From NCBI RefSeq assembly GCF_023716485.1, contig NZ_CP092418.1, positions 481,001 to 545,000 of the forward strand: 64,000 bases of DNA, written 5' to 3'. Origin of the DNA: Microbulbifer variabilis (lineage in GTDB: Bacteria > Pseudomonadota > Gammaproteobacteria > Pseudomonadales > Cellvibrionaceae). A model generated the notes under the pieces. That model was not told where the DNA came from. It worked only from the letters and a program-made list of their open reading frames with translations, and made no database searches. The translations under genes were made by a program, and so were the position numbers. Of the stretch, positions 17,400 through 27,019 are shown piece by piece. Every line of letters starts with the position of its first letter. The first letter of the stretch is position 1.

Positions 17400-19996
17400 G
17401 GTTTCAGCTTTTCTCTCTGATCAAAATTGGCAATTCCTTGGCTTAGCATTTGAGTGACCGTTGCGCCAAATCCTGCTAGACCCTTCAGTTGTATTTCGAG
17501 GTATATACCTTCATCGTATTGGAGGTCTTCAGCTCTAACAACACCGGCTAGGTCATTGTCCAGGGTTCGGCGCCATAAAAGGCGCGCACGATAGCAGCAG
17601 TCGTCATATTCGATACCTGCCAGGTATTCCAGTTCCCGGTTCAATGACAAATCGTAAGCTGCGCCAGCCATTATAGAAGTGTGCGTGTTGATAGGCAGTA
17701 CAGTGGAGCTGTTCAGCTGGCGTGTAGGGCCGACCTGCTCCACACCGTCCTTATTGATAAATGTGACATTGTCACGCTTATAGTAGTAACTGAGGTTAAA
17801 AATACGCGCTTCATCATCAAAGTAGCGCAAGCTGAAGTTGCCGCGGTTGACATTGTGCTCTGTGTCATCGTAGACCAGCTCACTGCCAATTCGTAGGGAT
17901 TGAATTGGGCGGCTTTCCAGTCTGGCGGCAAGCTCAGAGCGAGGGGTTTCTTCGATAAGCTCGCGCAGACCAATCTGGGTATCGCTGGAGTAGAAAACCT
18001 GGCCGACACTTGCAGACAGCAAGTCACGGCCACTAATAGGCTCAATAAAGCGGGTGGTTAGCCCTAGAGCAACCCTACTTGCATCGTCAATACGATCATT
18101 GCCGGTAAAACGGCTATGGCGAAATAGCTGATCGTAGCTGAAGGTGAATAGCGAGGTGTCATAGAGTAAGTTATTACTTTGGGGGTCGATGGGGCCTATA
18201 TCGTTTATGTCATCCCCAGTAATATCGAAGAAACCTTCCTGGTTGGCGCTACTACTGAGTAGTCCGTATAGGCGTGGCTCCAGAGTCTGGATATATTCGC
18301 GATTAAAGGCAAAGCCATCACGTTCGAAGTAGAGGCCGGTGTCCAGGGTAAGCTGGGCGGCGGAAGCGCTTGGCGTGTCGTTGGCACCTTCTGGCAAGAA
18401 GGTGTCGCTGACCTGATAACCCAGATAGCGACCTGCCAAACCCGGCTTAAAGTAGCCCCACAGCCATTCTTTATCCCAAAAAAGCTCATAGTCCAGACGC
18501 AGGCGGTCTGCGGTGATAAAGTCTCTTGTTAGCTCAGTGACACTGTCGGGGTCATCAATATCTCTAATAAACCTGATCGTCTGAGTGTCCTGGTGCCGCC
18601 ATACAGTGGCTTCATTTTGCAAGGCTAGTTGCCAGTCACCCCAGCGGTAATTGCCATCCACATCTAGCCGAGGCAGCTGGGCGAAAGTATCGAAACGATC
18701 ATTTTCCAGCACTTGGTAATCCTGGGCACGAAGGCTGATTGCCCAGTTTTCAAAAGTGAGTCTACCCTGGGCTTTTTGGCTAACCTGGGTTTCCGCGTTG
18801 ATATCAAGGTTGGCGGTACTTAAATCGCGAAAATAGTCGGGATCGCTCACCTTGGTGTAGTCGATGTCGGTACGCCAGATACTGCCGCTATAACCACCCT
18901 GTTGTTCCAGGTTCACTAACCAGCGATCGTCCCCTTTGTAAGGTAGAACCAGATCCTCAGGGAAGCCCCGGTCAATCAATTCCTGGGCGAGATCACTATT
19001 GCCGCCCTTATCATTGGGGAGGTCGGCTAGGCGTATTTCGGTGTTGAACACAGGGCTTAGGTGGCGGAATTCTACTTCCAGACCAGTGCCGCGATACTGG
19101 ATGTAGCGTGGAGTGATGGTCGCATCCATCTCTGGGGCGATGTTCCAGTAATACGGAACAGATAGGTCCCAGCCATTCTTATCGCTGTTGCTTAGAGAAG
19201 GAAAAAGGAAGCCCGACATGCGCGCATCGCCCACCGGGAAGCGAAAATAAGGGAAGTAGAGTACGGGAACATCCAGTATCTCCAGGCGTACATCCCTTGC
19301 GGTTCCCTGGCTCTCCACTTGATCGATATTGATTTCTCCGCCACTCAAGCGCCAGAAAGCCCGGCCCGGCTCACAGCGGGTATAGGTGCCATCGGTAAGG
19401 GTCAATTCACCACTGGTCTGACGTGCGACTTGGGCGGCGTCACCATGAATAAATTCGTCGTGGACAACATATGTTGCGTCCTCAATGGAGGCCGCTTCGG
19501 TATCGGTGTGAACCTCTGCCGAGTCCCCTCGAACGAGTAAATTGGGTTCGCGCAGTTCGATAGCGCCACTTAGGAAAGCGGTGTTGGTCTGGCGGTTGAG
19601 GGTCACTTCATCGGCAAATAATTGGCGATAGCCTTGGGTGATATGGACGTTGCCAATTAATTCGGCAGATCCGTCATCGAGGATGCGAGACTGCTCGGCT
19701 GTGGCACGTAGTGGCGCGTCTTCAGGGGGCAAGTTGGCATCGGGGTAATCCCTAGGCGGTTCGATAAAGGCTCCGGAGCAAATCGCCGGTACTCTGGCGC
19801 TTTCCTCAGGGGTCAATTCAGAACGTGGTAACCAGTCTAAGTACAGATAGGGGTTGTATTCGGGATCTACGGCGGTTTGGTCCGCATGAGTCCATATAGG
19901 GTGCGCGGCCAACAAACCGAGGGCTAGAGAGTGGGCTCGTGGATTCTGAGCTATTGCTAGAGCGAGGCGACGCCACCGGGAGACTTCAAGCATCAA
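17396..19996 (-). CDS. lptD: LPS-assembly outer membrane protein LptD
   Basis: Outer-membrane beta-barrel that, with LptE, inserts lipopolysaccharide into the outer leaflet. The N-terminal hydrophobic stretch (about residues 10-35) serves as the signal sequence. The OstA/LptA-like beta-jellyroll lies at about 100-230 and the barrel fills the rest to residue 866. The four cysteines needed for the two non-consecutive disulfides are visible: one in PAICSG (about 72), one in YTRCEPG (about 208), and the adjacent pair in DDCCYRA near the C-terminus. It is the first gene of lptD-surA-pdxA-rsmA-apaH, divergent from amgK. Confidence 0.95.
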   Translation of the reverse strand: MMLEVSRWRRLALAIAQNPRAHSLALGLLAAHPIWTHADQTAVDPEYNPYLYLDWLPRSELTPEESARVPAICSGAFIEPPRDYPDANLPPEDAPLRATAEQSRILDDGSAELIGNVHITQGYRQLFADEVTLNRQTNTAFLSGAIELREPNLLVRGDSAEVHTDTEAASIEDATYVVHDEFIHGDAAQVARQTSGELTLTDGTYTRCEPGRAFWRLSGGEINIDQVESQGTARDVRLEILDVPVLYFPYFRFPVGDARMSGFLFPSLSNSDKNGWDLSVPYYWNIAPEMDATITPRYIQYRGTGLEVEFRHLSPVFNTEIRLADLPNDKGGNSDLAQELIDRGFPEDLVLPYKGDDRWLVNLEQQGGYSGSIWRTDIDYTKVSDPDYFRDLSTANLDINAETQVSQKAQGRLTFENWAISLRAQDYQVLENDRFDTFAQLPRLDVDGNYRWGDWQLALQNEATVWRHQDTQTIRFIRDIDDPDSVTELTRDFITADRLRLDYELFWDKEWLWGYFKPGLAGRYLGYQVSDTFLPEGANDTPSASAAQLTLDTGLYFERDGFAFNREYIQTLEPRLYGLLSSSANQEGFFDITGDDINDIGPIDPQSNNLLYDTSLFTFSYDQLFRHSRFTGNDRIDDASRVALGLTTRFIEPISGRDLLSASVGQVFYSSDTQIGLRELIEETPRSELAARLESRPIQSLRIGSELVYDDTEHNVNRGNFSLRYFDDEARIFNLSYYYKRDNVTFINKDGVEQVGPTRQLNSSTVLPINTHTSIMAGAAYDLSLNRELEYLAGIEYDDCCYRARLLWRRTLDNDLAGVVRAEDLQYDEGIYLEIQLKGLAGFGATVTQMLSQGIANFDQREKLKP

Positions 19997-20150
19997 TCGA
20001 TAGGTTCCGGCTATTCTTTGGTGTTTCTTGTATCGGCAGATGCGTGCGACAGCTATCCAGCCGGGGCGCGCAAAAAATTATCGCCCGATTCTACTTGAAT
20101 GTAGAAGTGGTTAATAGCCGCACAGATGGTACGGATGTAAGAGGCGAGAA

Positions 20151-20159
20151 TGTTATAGT
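20151..20159 (+). promoter_or_regulatory. Possible extended -10 promoter for amgK-murU-rpe
   Basis: TGTTATAGT has the TGn extension plus a TATAGT hexamer at 20154-20159, about 105 bases upstream of the amgK start. There is no good -35 element, which extended -10 promoters can lack. Confidence 0.35.
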
Positions 20160-20264
20160 CGCTTCAAGCTCCCTGGGGCAGGGTTTCAATACGAGCTGCT
20201 TAATGGGAAACTGCCGCGATAGAAAGAATCATTGATGGGCCGAACAATAAATGAAGGGTGTACT

Positions 20265-21296
20265 GTGAGTGATGACCTGCGACAAGAGGCTTTGGCTCTT
20301 TGGGTGGGTAAGGCTCTGGATATTGAATTTCCAGCAGACTTGGCCAACCTTGCTGGGGATGCGGGCTTTCGGCGCTATTTCCGCACTTCTACTGAGCCCA
20401 GGTTAATCGCTGTTGATTCTCCACCTGAGTGTACTAACCCAGCCCAATTTGTGGCAGTTGCCGATTATCTGCGGCGCAATGGTGTGCACACCCCCATGGT
20501 AATAGCAGCTGATACAGCCAATGGGTACCTGCTATTGGAAGACTTGGGTGATACCCAATTATTCGATGTGCTGAGTAATGACAGTGTTGAGGGGCTCTAT
20601 GCGGAGGTAATGAGTGAGCTGCTGAGTCTCCAGCAGATACCCCGTACAGAGGATCTGTTTCCAGATTACAACCGGGAACTATTGCTGACAGAGATGCGTA
20701 TTATGCCCGAGTGGCTGGTAGGCAAGTTACTCGGCTACTCTCTGAGTGAAGTAGAAAACCGCCTGCTGCAAGAGACCTTTCAACGGTTGCTGGAGAGTGC
20801 TGCAGGCCAACCGCAAGCTCTAGTGCACAGAGACTACCATAGCCGTAATTTAATGATCCGTGGAGGTGAGCGCCCTGGAATCGTGGACTTCCAGGATGCC
20901 GTGTGGGGACCGATTACCTACGATTTGGTCTCTCTGTTGCGAGACTGCTATATCCGCTGGCCACGCCAGCGGGTCGAGCGCTGGGCTTTAGCCTATGCCG
21001 CTACTGCAGAAGCTGCTGGGGTACTGGAACCTGTCGAGCCTAAAGAGTTCTTAACTTGGTTCGACTGGATGGGGCTCCAGCGTCATATTAAAGTGCTGGG
21101 CCTTTTTCCACGTCTATCATTGCGCGATGGCAAGCAGAACTACCTGGGGGATTTGCCGCTGGTGATACGCTATGTACTGGAAACTGCTGGGCGCTATGAG
21201 GAGCTTCAGCCGTTTGCGCAGTGGTTTGAGCAACAGCTACTTCCGCTTATAGAGCAGCAGCCTTGGTACAGTGATTATCGCTATGCCGGTGAATAG
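20265..21296 (+). CDS. amgK: N-acetylmuramate/N-acetylglucosamine kinase (anomeric)
   Basis: AmgK phosphorylates the anomeric carbon of MurNAc (and GlcNAc) in the cell-wall recycling route that bypasses de novo UDP-MurNAc synthesis, a source of fosfomycin tolerance in Pseudomonas. The aminoglycoside-phosphotransferase fold is shown by the catalytic loop LVHRDYHSRNLMI and the metal-binding DFQD in IVDFQDAVWGP. I choose the GTG at 20265 because AAGGG lies six bases upstream, giving about 343 residues, close to known AmgK. Upstream TTG/ATG codons at 20232/20235 lack a site. It is followed 37 bases later by murU, its pathway partner, and is divergent from lptD. Confidence 0.9.
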   Translation: MSDDLRQEALALWVGKALDIEFPADLANLAGDAGFRRYFRTSTEPRLIAVDSPPECTNPAQFVAVADYLRRNGVHTPMVIAADTANGYLLLEDLGDTQLFDVLSNDSVEGLYAEVMSELLSLQQIPRTEDLFPDYNRELLLTEMRIMPEWLVGKLLGYSLSEVENRLLQETFQRLLESAAGQPQALVHRDYHSRNLMIRGGERPGIVDFQDAVWGPITYDLVSLLRDCYIRWPRQRVERWALAYAATAEAAGVLEPVEPKEFLTWFDWMGLQRHIKVLGLFPRLSLRDGKQNYLGDLPLVIRYVLETAGRYEELQPFAQWFEQQLLPLIEQQPWYSDYRYAGE

Positions 21297-21333
21297 CACT
21301 AATAAGCTGTATAAAAACTGATAGATGAATTGA

Positions 21334-22041
21334 ATGACTCAGCTCACTGAGATAGCCCCAACAACCGCTATGGTCTTGGCTGCGGGCTTTGGGCGTAGAA
21401 TGCGCCCCCTTACTGACCAAACCCCCAAGCCTTTGTTGTCTGTGGCGGGCAAGCCGCTCATTGAGCATGTGCTTGAGCGACTACAGGCTGTGGGAGTTCA
21501 ACGGGTAGTGATCAACCTGGGCCATTTGGGCCATATGATTCGTGATTACCTGGGGAGTGGTGATCGCTGGGGACTCGATATCCAGTATTCTGTGGAGCAA
21601 GAAGACCGACCCCTTGAGACCGCAGGGGGGATTCTCAACGCGATGCCGCTGCTGGGAGAGGGCCCATTCTTTGTGGTTAATGGGGATGTCTGGTGTGACT
21701 TTGACCTTTCGCAGTGGGTGAATCGTCCCCTGCCTGAGGGCTGCCCTGGCCGACTTCTTATGGTGCCAAATCCTCCACATAACCCTGAGGGGGACTTCGG
21801 AATTGATAATGGCCTGTTGTCTGGGACTGCTAAGCCCCGCTATACCTTTGCCGGTATTAGTTGGCTACGCTCCGAGGTGTTAACCCGCTATCCCAACGTG
21901 CGTGAATGCTTCGGCCTTGGCGAGGTCTTTACTTTCAATGAGGACAAACTACAGGCGGACTTATACCCTGGGGACTGGTGTGATGTGGGCACCCCCGAGC
22001 GCCTGGAAAACCTGCATTGCCGCCTGAGCGCGGAAAATTGA
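21334..22041 (+). CDS. murU: N-acetylmuramate alpha-1-phosphate uridylyltransferase
   Basis: Converts MurNAc-1-phosphate and UTP to UDP-MurNAc, the step after AmgK in peptidoglycan recycling. The nucleotidyltransferase signature is [14 protein letters not shown] (about residues 10-23), followed by [15 protein letters not shown] and the metal-binding NGDVWCDFD (about 111-119). Its 235 residues are normal for MurU and much shorter than RmlA- or GlmU-type enzymes. Directly downstream of amgK, which fixes the assignment. Confidence 0.92.
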   Translation: MTQLTEIAPTTAMVLAAGFGRRMRPLTDQTPKPLLSVAGKPLIEHVLERLQAVGVQRVVINLGHLGHMIRDYLGSGDRWGLDIQYSVEQEDRPLETAGGILNAMPLLGEGPFFVVNGDVWCDFDLSQWVNRPLPEGCPGRLLMVPNPPHNPEGDFGIDNGLLSGTAKPRYTFAGISWLRSEVLTRYPNVRECFGLGEVFTFNEDKLQADLYPGDWCDVGTPERLENLHCRLSAEN

Positions 22042-22057
22042 GTTACTAAAGGAAATA

Positions 22058-22723
22058 ATGATGTCAGATTACAAGATTGCTCCCTCGATTCTTTCCGCCG
22101 ACTTTGCCCGCCTTGGTGAAGAGGTGGACAATGTGTTAGCCGCTGGTGCTGACTGGGTGCACTTCGATGTGATGGACAACCACTATGTGCCCAATCTAAC
22201 CATTGGCCCAATGGTGTGCCAGGCGTTGCGCAAGCATGGTGTCGAAGCGCCCATTGATGTGCACCTGATGGTGGAGCCGGTAGACGATATGATTCGCATG
22301 TTTGCCGATGCGGGCGCAAGTTATATTACTTTCCACCCCGAGGCTTCGCGTCACCCGGACCGCTCCCTACAGTTGATCCGCAGTCTTGGTTGTAAGGCCG
22401 GTTTGGTCTTTAACCCAGCCACAGGACTGGATGCGGCCAAGTATGTGATGGACAAGCTGGATATGATTTTGTTGATGTCAGTCAACCCTGGCTTTGGTGG
22501 GCAAAAGTTTATTCCGGGCACTCTGGAAAAACTGCGCGAGGCGCGCCAGCTTATCGACGCTTCTGGTTACGATATTCGCCTTGAGATTGATGGCGGGGTC
22601 AACCGTGACAATATTGCGGAGATTGCCGCAGCCGGCGCGGATACTTTTGTTGCAGGCTCTGCAATCTTCAATGCCCCCGACTACGCTGAAGTGATCGGTG
22701 CTATGCGCGAAAGCCTGTCCTGA
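22058..22723 (+). CDS. rpe: Ribulose-phosphate 3-epimerase
   Basis: Interconverts ribulose-5-phosphate and xylulose-5-phosphate in the pentose phosphate pathway. The TIM-barrel residues are visible: [23 protein letters not shown] (catalytic Asp and metal ligands), VHLMVEP, and the phosphate-binding [12 protein letters not shown] plus EIDGGVN. It is 221 residues long. In many relatives rpe is followed by gph (phosphoglycolate phosphatase) before trpE. Here gph is absent and the trp leader follows directly. Confidence 0.96.
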   Translation: MMSDYKIAPSILSADFARLGEEVDNVLAAGADWVHFDVMDNHYVPNLTIGPMVCQALRKHGVEAPIDVHLMVEPVDDMIRMFADAGASYITFHPEASRHPDRSLQLIRSLGCKAGLVFNPATGLDAAKYVMDKLDMILLMSVNPGFGGQKFIPGTLEKLREARQLIDASGYDIRLEIDGGVNRDNIAEIAAAGADTFVAGSAIFNAPDYAEVIGAMRESLS

Positions 22724-22732
22724 GAAAAACTT

Positions 22733-22754
22733 GGCGGGCAGCCCCTTGCCCGCC
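22733..22754 (+). terminator. Perfect stem-loop after rpe
   Basis: GGCGGGCA (22733-22740) pairs perfectly with TGCCCGCC (22747-22754) over a six-base loop, nine bases past the rpe stop. No T-run follows. The 3' arm overlaps the proposed -35 element of the trp promoter. Confidence 0.5.
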
Positions 22755-22774
22755 GCATACGGGATTTGTAAACT
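22746..22774 (+). promoter_or_regulatory. Possible trpE leader promoter
   Basis: TTGCCC (22746-22751), a 17-base spacer and TAAACT (22769-22774) lie about 27 bases ahead of the leader-peptide GTG. Each hexamer matches consensus at four of six positions. Position and spacing are right, but the match is moderate. Confidence 0.45.
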
Positions 22775-22800
22775 TGTGCGCCTGCACAGAGGGAATTTCC

Positions 22801-22848
22801 GTGAATCACACTATCCCCACATCCAGCAGTTGGCGATGGCGCCACTGA
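22801..22848 (+). CDS. trpL: trp operon leader peptide
   Basis: A 15-codon reading frame, MNHTIPTSSSWRWRH, starts at GTG 22801 with GAGGG seven bases upstream and ends at TGA 22846-22848, about 105 bases before trpE. Two Trp codons separated by one codon (22831 and 22837) sit near its end, as in attenuator leader peptides that sense charged tRNA-Trp. The Trp codons fall in the first arm of a set of mutually exclusive stem-loops. The codon pattern, ribosome-binding site and position together make this a confident call despite the length. Confidence 0.8.
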   Translation: MNHTIPTSSSWRWRH

Positions 22849-22922
22849 TCCGCTGAGGCCAACTGGTCAACAATACCGTTCGGCCACCTCTCCCGTGGGC
22901 GCCGCCTATACTTTGGCGCCAA
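22827..22922 (+). promoter_or_regulatory. trp attenuator-like alternative RNA structures
   Basis: Arm 1 CAGTTGGC (22827-22834, covering the first Trp codon) pairs perfectly with arm 2 GCCAACTG (22858-22865). Arm 2, extended as GAGGCCAACTGGT (22855-22867), can instead pair with ACCGTTCGGCC..CTC (22875-22890), an antiterminator shape. Arm 3 GGCCAC can pair with GTGGGC (22895-22900), and GGCGCC at 22898-22903 with GGCGCC at 22915-22920. There is no U-tract after the last stem (AACAAGAAAAA follows). Termination may therefore use Rho or the structure may act on trpE translation. Confidence 0.6.
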
Positions 22923-22953
22923 CAAGAAAAATACCCAATAGATCGGAGTCTCT

Positions 22954-24471
22954 ATGACCCCTAGTGAATACGCCCAACTTGTGTCTTCGGGCTATAACCG
23001 TATACCGCTAGTGCGCCGTGTGCTGGCGGATATTGAAACCCCCCTGTCCACTTATCTGAAGCTTGCCGAAGGTCGCTACAGCTACCTGCTGGAGTCGGTA
23101 CAGGGCGGGGAGAAATGGGGGCGCTACTCCATTATTGGATTGCCCGCCAGAACCCTGCTTCGGGTGCGTGGCAATGAGGTTACGGTGGAGTGTGACGGGG
23201 CGGTGATAGAAAGCTATACCGAGCGCGATCCGCTGACATTTGTCGAGCAGTTTCAGCAGCGCTACCGGGTACCGGAACTTGCCAATTTGCCGCGTTTTAA
23301 CGGTGGCTTGGTTGGGTATTTTGGCTATGACTGTGTGCGCTATATTGAACCGCGTTTAGCGCACAGTATGCCGCAGGATAGCCTGGGTAATCCGGATATC
23401 CTGCTGATGGTCAGTGATGAGCTGGTGGTGTTCGACAACCTCGCCGGTGCGGTTATCTTTATTGTGCATGCGGACCCTTCCCAGGCCGATGCCTATGAGA
23501 GGGCCCAGCAGTGTCTGGATCAACTGGTGGAAAGGTTGGCTCGGCCTTTACCGGATACAGTGCCTCTGGACCTGGATGGCAAGGGAATCGAAGAGGGTGC
23601 TTTTCACTCCCACTTTGGTGAGAAAAATTTCAAGAAGGCCGTAGATAGGGTAAAGGAATATGTCCTCGCCGGTGATGTTATGCAGGTGGTGCCATCTCAG
23701 CGCTTGTCGGCTCCTTTCGATGCCCCGCCACTGAATTTTTATCGCGCCCTGCGCAGCCTGAACCCCTCGCCCTATATGTATTTCCTCGACCTAGGGGATC
23801 ACCAGGTTGTGGGCTCCAGTCCAGAGATTCTGGTACGCCTGGAAGAGGGTGAGATGACTGTGCGTCCGCTGGCAGGCACCCGCCGTCGCGGTACTTCCGA
23901 GGAGGAGGATAAAGCCCTGGAGCAGGAGCTATTGGCGGACCCCAAAGAGTGTGCTGAGCACCTGATGTTGATCGATCTGGGGCGCAATGATGTGGGCCGT
24001 GTAGCGGCGACTGGCAGCGTGCAGGTCACTGAGCAGATGGTGGTGGAACGCTACTCCCATGTGATGCATATCACCTCCAATGTCACCGGTCAGTTGCGGG
24101 AGGGGCTCACCGGTATGGATGCCCTGCGCGCGGCGCTTCCGGCCGGCACTTTATCCGGGGCGCCAAAGATCCGCGCTATGGAAATTATTGATGAATTGGA
24201 ACCAGAGAAGCGTGGTATCTATGGTGGTGCGGTGGGTTACCTGGCCTGGAATGGCAATATGGATACAGCCATCGCAATTCGCACCGCAGTCATTAAGGAC
24301 GGACAGTTATTTATCCAGGCCGGTGCCGGCCTGGTGGCCGATTCAGATCCCCAATCCGAGTGGGATGAGACCATGAATAAGGCTAGGGCGTTGTTCCGTG
24401 CAGCGGGCATGGCTCTGGCGAGTAGTTGTAAAGAAGTAGAAGTAAAGATCGAACAAAATGAGCGAAGCTAG
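22954..24471 (+). CDS. trpE: Anthranilate synthase component I
   Basis: With TrpG converts chorismate and glutamine-derived ammonia to anthranilate, the first step of tryptophan synthesis. The LLES motif near residue 45 (SYLLESV) is the element associated with tryptophan feedback inhibition. The C-terminal chorismate-binding domain includes [17 protein letters not shown] and IRTAVIKDG. It is 505 residues long, and the start ATG has GGAG five bases upstream. It is preceded by a Trp-codon leader peptide and its end overlaps the channel gene by 14 bases. Confidence 0.96.
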   Translation: MTPSEYAQLVSSGYNRIPLVRRVLADIETPLSTYLKLAEGRYSYLLESVQGGEKWGRYSIIGLPARTLLRVRGNEVTVECDGAVIESYTERDPLTFVEQFQQRYRVPELANLPRFNGGLVGYFGYDCVRYIEPRLAHSMPQDSLGNPDILLMVSDELVVFDNLAGAVIFIVHADPSQADAYERAQQCLDQLVERLARPLPDTVPLDLDGKGIEEGAFHSHFGEKNFKKAVDRVKEYVLAGDVMQVVPSQRLSAPFDAPPLNFYRALRSLNPSPYMYFLDLGDHQVVGSSPEILVRLEEGEMTVRPLAGTRRRGTSEEEDKALEQELLADPKECAEHLMLIDLGRNDVGRVAATGSVQVTEQMVVERYSHVMHITSNVTGQLREGLTGMDALRAALPAGTLSGAPKIRAMEIIDELEPEKRGIYGGAVGYLAWNGNMDTAIAIRTAVIKDGQLFIQAGAGLVADSDPQSEWDETMNKARALFRAAGMALASSCKEVEVKIEQNERS

Positions 24472-25318
24472 TATTTCTCAAAAAGTATCTCTTGCTGCCC
24501 GTTGTCAACAGATAGTCGAAGCTCCCCTGTTTAATCAGGTGATCATTGGCATGATCCTGGTTAATGCACTGGCGGTGGGGCTAGAGACTTCAATATGGGT
24601 GATGGAGCGTTTTGGTACTGCATTGGGGGTTGTTAACCAATTGGTACTGACTGCTTTTATTTTAGAGGCAGCGATAAAAATAACTTCGCACGGATCGCGC
24701 CCCTGGCGTTATTTTGCCAGCGGCTGGAACTGCTTCGATTTCACCATCATCGCCTTAAGCTTGATTCCTGCCACAGGGCCCCTGGCAACACTCGCGCGCC
24801 TGGTACGGATCCTGCGGGTGTTGCGACTGGTTTCTGCCTTCCCTGAACTGCGTACTCTGGTGGATACACTGTTGCGCAGCTTGCCGAGCATGATGCACAT
24901 CGCAATCTTGATGGGAATTATCTTTTATATCTATGGCGTGGCGGGCTACTTTCTCTTTCATGAGATAGACCCAACCCATTGGCGCAACCTGCCGATAGCT
25001 CTGTTGAGTCTGTTCCGTATAGTGACCTTCGAGGATTGGACCGACATTATGTATACCGCTATGGATGCAATGCCTTGGGCCTGGCTCTACTTTGTCAGTT
25101 TCGTGGTTATGGGCGCCTTTGTCATGATTAACCTGTTTATTGGCGTGGTGCTCAATAATCTGGAGGAAGCCAAGTTGCGTCGAATGGATGAAATGTGTCT
25201 GCCACCCAGTCAAACTGAAATTCTGCGCGAATTGCGCTCAACCCAAGCGGCGCTCGCACGACTGCAAAAGCGCATGGAAGCAACTACCGATACTGCACAA
25301 GCTATGGGGGCCAAGTAA
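24458..25318 (+). CDS. Voltage-gated cation channel, bacterial NaChBac/Nav-like
   Basis: Six-transmembrane single-domain voltage-gated channel of 286 residues. S1-S3 lie at about residues 25-105. The S4 voltage sensor has Arg at 114, 117, 120 and 123 at every third position ([13 protein letters not shown]). S5 is at about 146-168 and S6 at about 207-233. The pore selectivity filter is TFEDWTD (190-196), more acidic than the TLESW of characterised bacterial sodium channels. A C-terminal heptad-rich tail (about 255-275) should form the tetramer coiled coil. The gene overlaps trpE at its start and trpG at its end (TAATG), so it is co-translated with the trp genes. No link to tryptophan is known to me. 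Confidence 0.9.
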   Translation: MSEASISQKVSLAARCQQIVEAPLFNQVIIGMILVNALAVGLETSIWVMERFGTALGVVNQLVLTAFILEAAIKITSHGSRPWRYFASGWNCFDFTIIALSLIPATGPLATLARLVRILRVLRLVSAFPELRTLVDTLLRSLPSMMHIAILMGIIFYIYGVAGYFLFHEIDPTHWRNLPIALLSLFRIVTFEDWTDIMYTAMDAMPWAWLYFVSFVVMGAFVMINLFIGVVLNNLEEAKLRRMDEMCLPPSQTEILRELRSTQAALARLQKRMEATTDTAQAMGAK

Positions 25319-25896
25319 TGATTTTGATGATCGATAACTACGATTCCTTTACCTGGAATGTGGTGCAGTACCTTGAGGAGCTGGGCGCTGAGGTTGTGGT
25401 CAAGCGCAATGACGAAATAACCCTTGAGGACATAGAGCAGTTGGCCCCGGCGAAAATTGTGATTTCACCAGGGCCCTGCACACCCAATGAGGCAGGCATT
25501 TCCCTGGAGACGATTCGCCATTTCGCCGGGCGTATCCCTATTTTGGGTATTTGCCTTGGTCACCAGAGTATCGGCCAGGTTTTTGGTGGTCGCGTCGTAC
25601 GTGCCGGCCAGGTTATGCACGGTAAAACATCGCCTATAGTGCACAACAACCTGGGAGTGTTTCACGGCCTATCCAATCCTTTCGAGGCCACCCGTTATCA
25701 CTCCCTGGTGGTGGAAAAGGGCAGCTTGCCTGAATGCCTGGAAATTACCGCCTGGACGGAGACGCCTAACGGCGAGATTGATGAAATTATGGGGCTGCGC
25801 CACCGGGAATTACCGATAGAGGGCGTGCAGTTTCATCCAGAGTCCATTCTCACCATGCATGGCCACGATATGTTGAAGAATTTTCTCGAGTCCTGA
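25318..25896 (+). CDS. trpG: Anthranilate synthase component II (glutamine amidotransferase)
   Basis: Class I glutamine amidotransferase of 192 residues that supplies ammonia to TrpE. Related bacteria often use the same subunit for PabB. The catalytic Cys is in GICLGHQ (Cys 79) and the His-Glu pair in VQFHPES near residue 172. The N-terminus [11 protein letters not shown] and the oxyanion segment ISPGPCTP are typical. The ATG overlaps the channel stop codon. Confidence 0.96.
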   Translation: MILMIDNYDSFTWNVVQYLEELGAEVVVKRNDEITLEDIEQLAPAKIVISPGPCTPNEAGISLETIRHFAGRIPILGICLGHQSIGQVFGGRVVRAGQVMHGKTSPIVHNNLGVFHGLSNPFEATRYHSLVVEKGSLPECLEITAWTETPNGEIDEIMGLRHRELPIEGVQFHPESILTMHGHDMLKNFLES

Positions 25897-25969
25897 TGCG
25901 AAGGGCAAAACGCGGGGCAGTTAATTACGCTTCGCACCAATCAATATTGAGCGGGACAAGGGGGGCACA

Positions 25970-27019
25970 ATGAATATACAAAATGCTATCGCCAAGTTGG
26001 TGGATGGAGAGCATTTGAGCCGTGAGGAGATGCGCGAGACTGTGGGCCAAATCATGCGTGGTGAAGCCCTGGAAGCGCAGATAGGAGCCCTACTGATCGC
26101 GTTGCGCATTCGCGGTGAAACTGTCGACGAGATCGTCGGTGCGGTGGAAACCATGCGGGCACTGGCCACTAAGGTTGAACTCGACCTTGAGAATACCGTA
26201 GACATCGTCGGCACCGGCGGAGATGGCGCAAATCTATTTAATGTATCCAGTGCCAGTAGCTTTGTTGCAGCTGCAGCTGGGGCCAGGGTGGCCAAACATG
26301 GCAACCGCTCGGTGTCTTCTAGTAGTGGCTCCGCCGATTTGCTCGAACGCGCCGGGGTTTATCTGGATTTAAGCGCGGAGCAAATGGCCCGCTGTGTGGA
26401 AACAATCGGTATCGGCTTTATGTTTGCGCCCAGTTTTCATAGCGCCGTTCGTCATGTAGGCCCAGCGCGCAAAGCACTGGGGCTGCGCACTATTTTTAAT
26501 CTGCTCGGCCCCATGACCAACCCCGCCGGAGTTAAGCGCAAGGTTATTGGTGTTTATGAGAAACGCTACTGTCGTTTGTTGGCTGAAGTCCTGCAACGAC
26601 TTGGTTCTGAGCACGTGCTGGTCCTGCACAGCGATGACGGCCTCGACGAAGCCAGTATCGCCGCAGATACTTTTGCGGTGGAATTGAAAGATGGTGTTAT
26701 TAGTGAGTTTACTCTCTGCCCCGAAGCCTTTGGTCTGCCCCGCCAAAGCCTGGATGGCTTGATTGTTGCGGGTGCCGCAGAGTCTCTATCCTTGATTCGC
26801 GACGCATTGGGTAAACGTGAAACTGGGGCAGGGAAAAAAGCTGCAGATATTATCGCCCTGAATGCCGGCCTGGCCATTTATGTCAGCGGCACTGCGAGCA
26901 CGGCAGAGCAGGGTGTCGCCATGGCGCAGGACGCCATCGATAGCGGTTTGGCCGCAGAAAAAATCAATGACCTGGCTGCCTTTACCAGCGCCTTTCGCCC
27001 CGAGGAAGTGAAATCGTGA
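25970..27019 (+). CDS. trpD: Anthranilate phosphoribosyltransferase
   Basis: Transfers the phosphoribosyl group from PRPP to anthranilate. The PRPP loop GTGGDG is at about residues 81-86, with [15 protein letters not shown] following at about 109-123. It is 349 residues, an unfused TrpD. It lies 73 bases after trpG and overlaps trpC by four bases. Confidence 0.96.
   Translation: MNIQNAIAKLVDGEHLSREEMRETVGQIMRGEALEAQIGALLIALRIRGETVDEIVGAVETMRALATKVELDLENTVDIVGTGGDGANLFNVSSASSFVAAAAGARVAKHGNRSVSSSSGSADLLERAGVYLDLSAEQMARCVETIGIGFMFAPSFHSAVRHVGPARKALGLRTIFNLLGPMTNPAGVKRKVIGVYEKRYCRLLAEVLQRLGSEHVLVLHSDDGLDEASIAADTFAVELKDGVISEFTLCPEAFGLPRQSLDGLIVAGAAESLSLIRDALGKRETGAGKKAADIIALNAGLAIYVSGTASTAEQGVAMAQDAIDSGLAAEKINDLAAFTSAFRPEEVKS

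Noticed and set aside
22898..22920. GGCGCC repeats as a classic intrinsic trp terminator
   Set aside because: The stem is followed by AACAAGAAAAA, not a T-run. Kept only as part of the attenuator-like structure.
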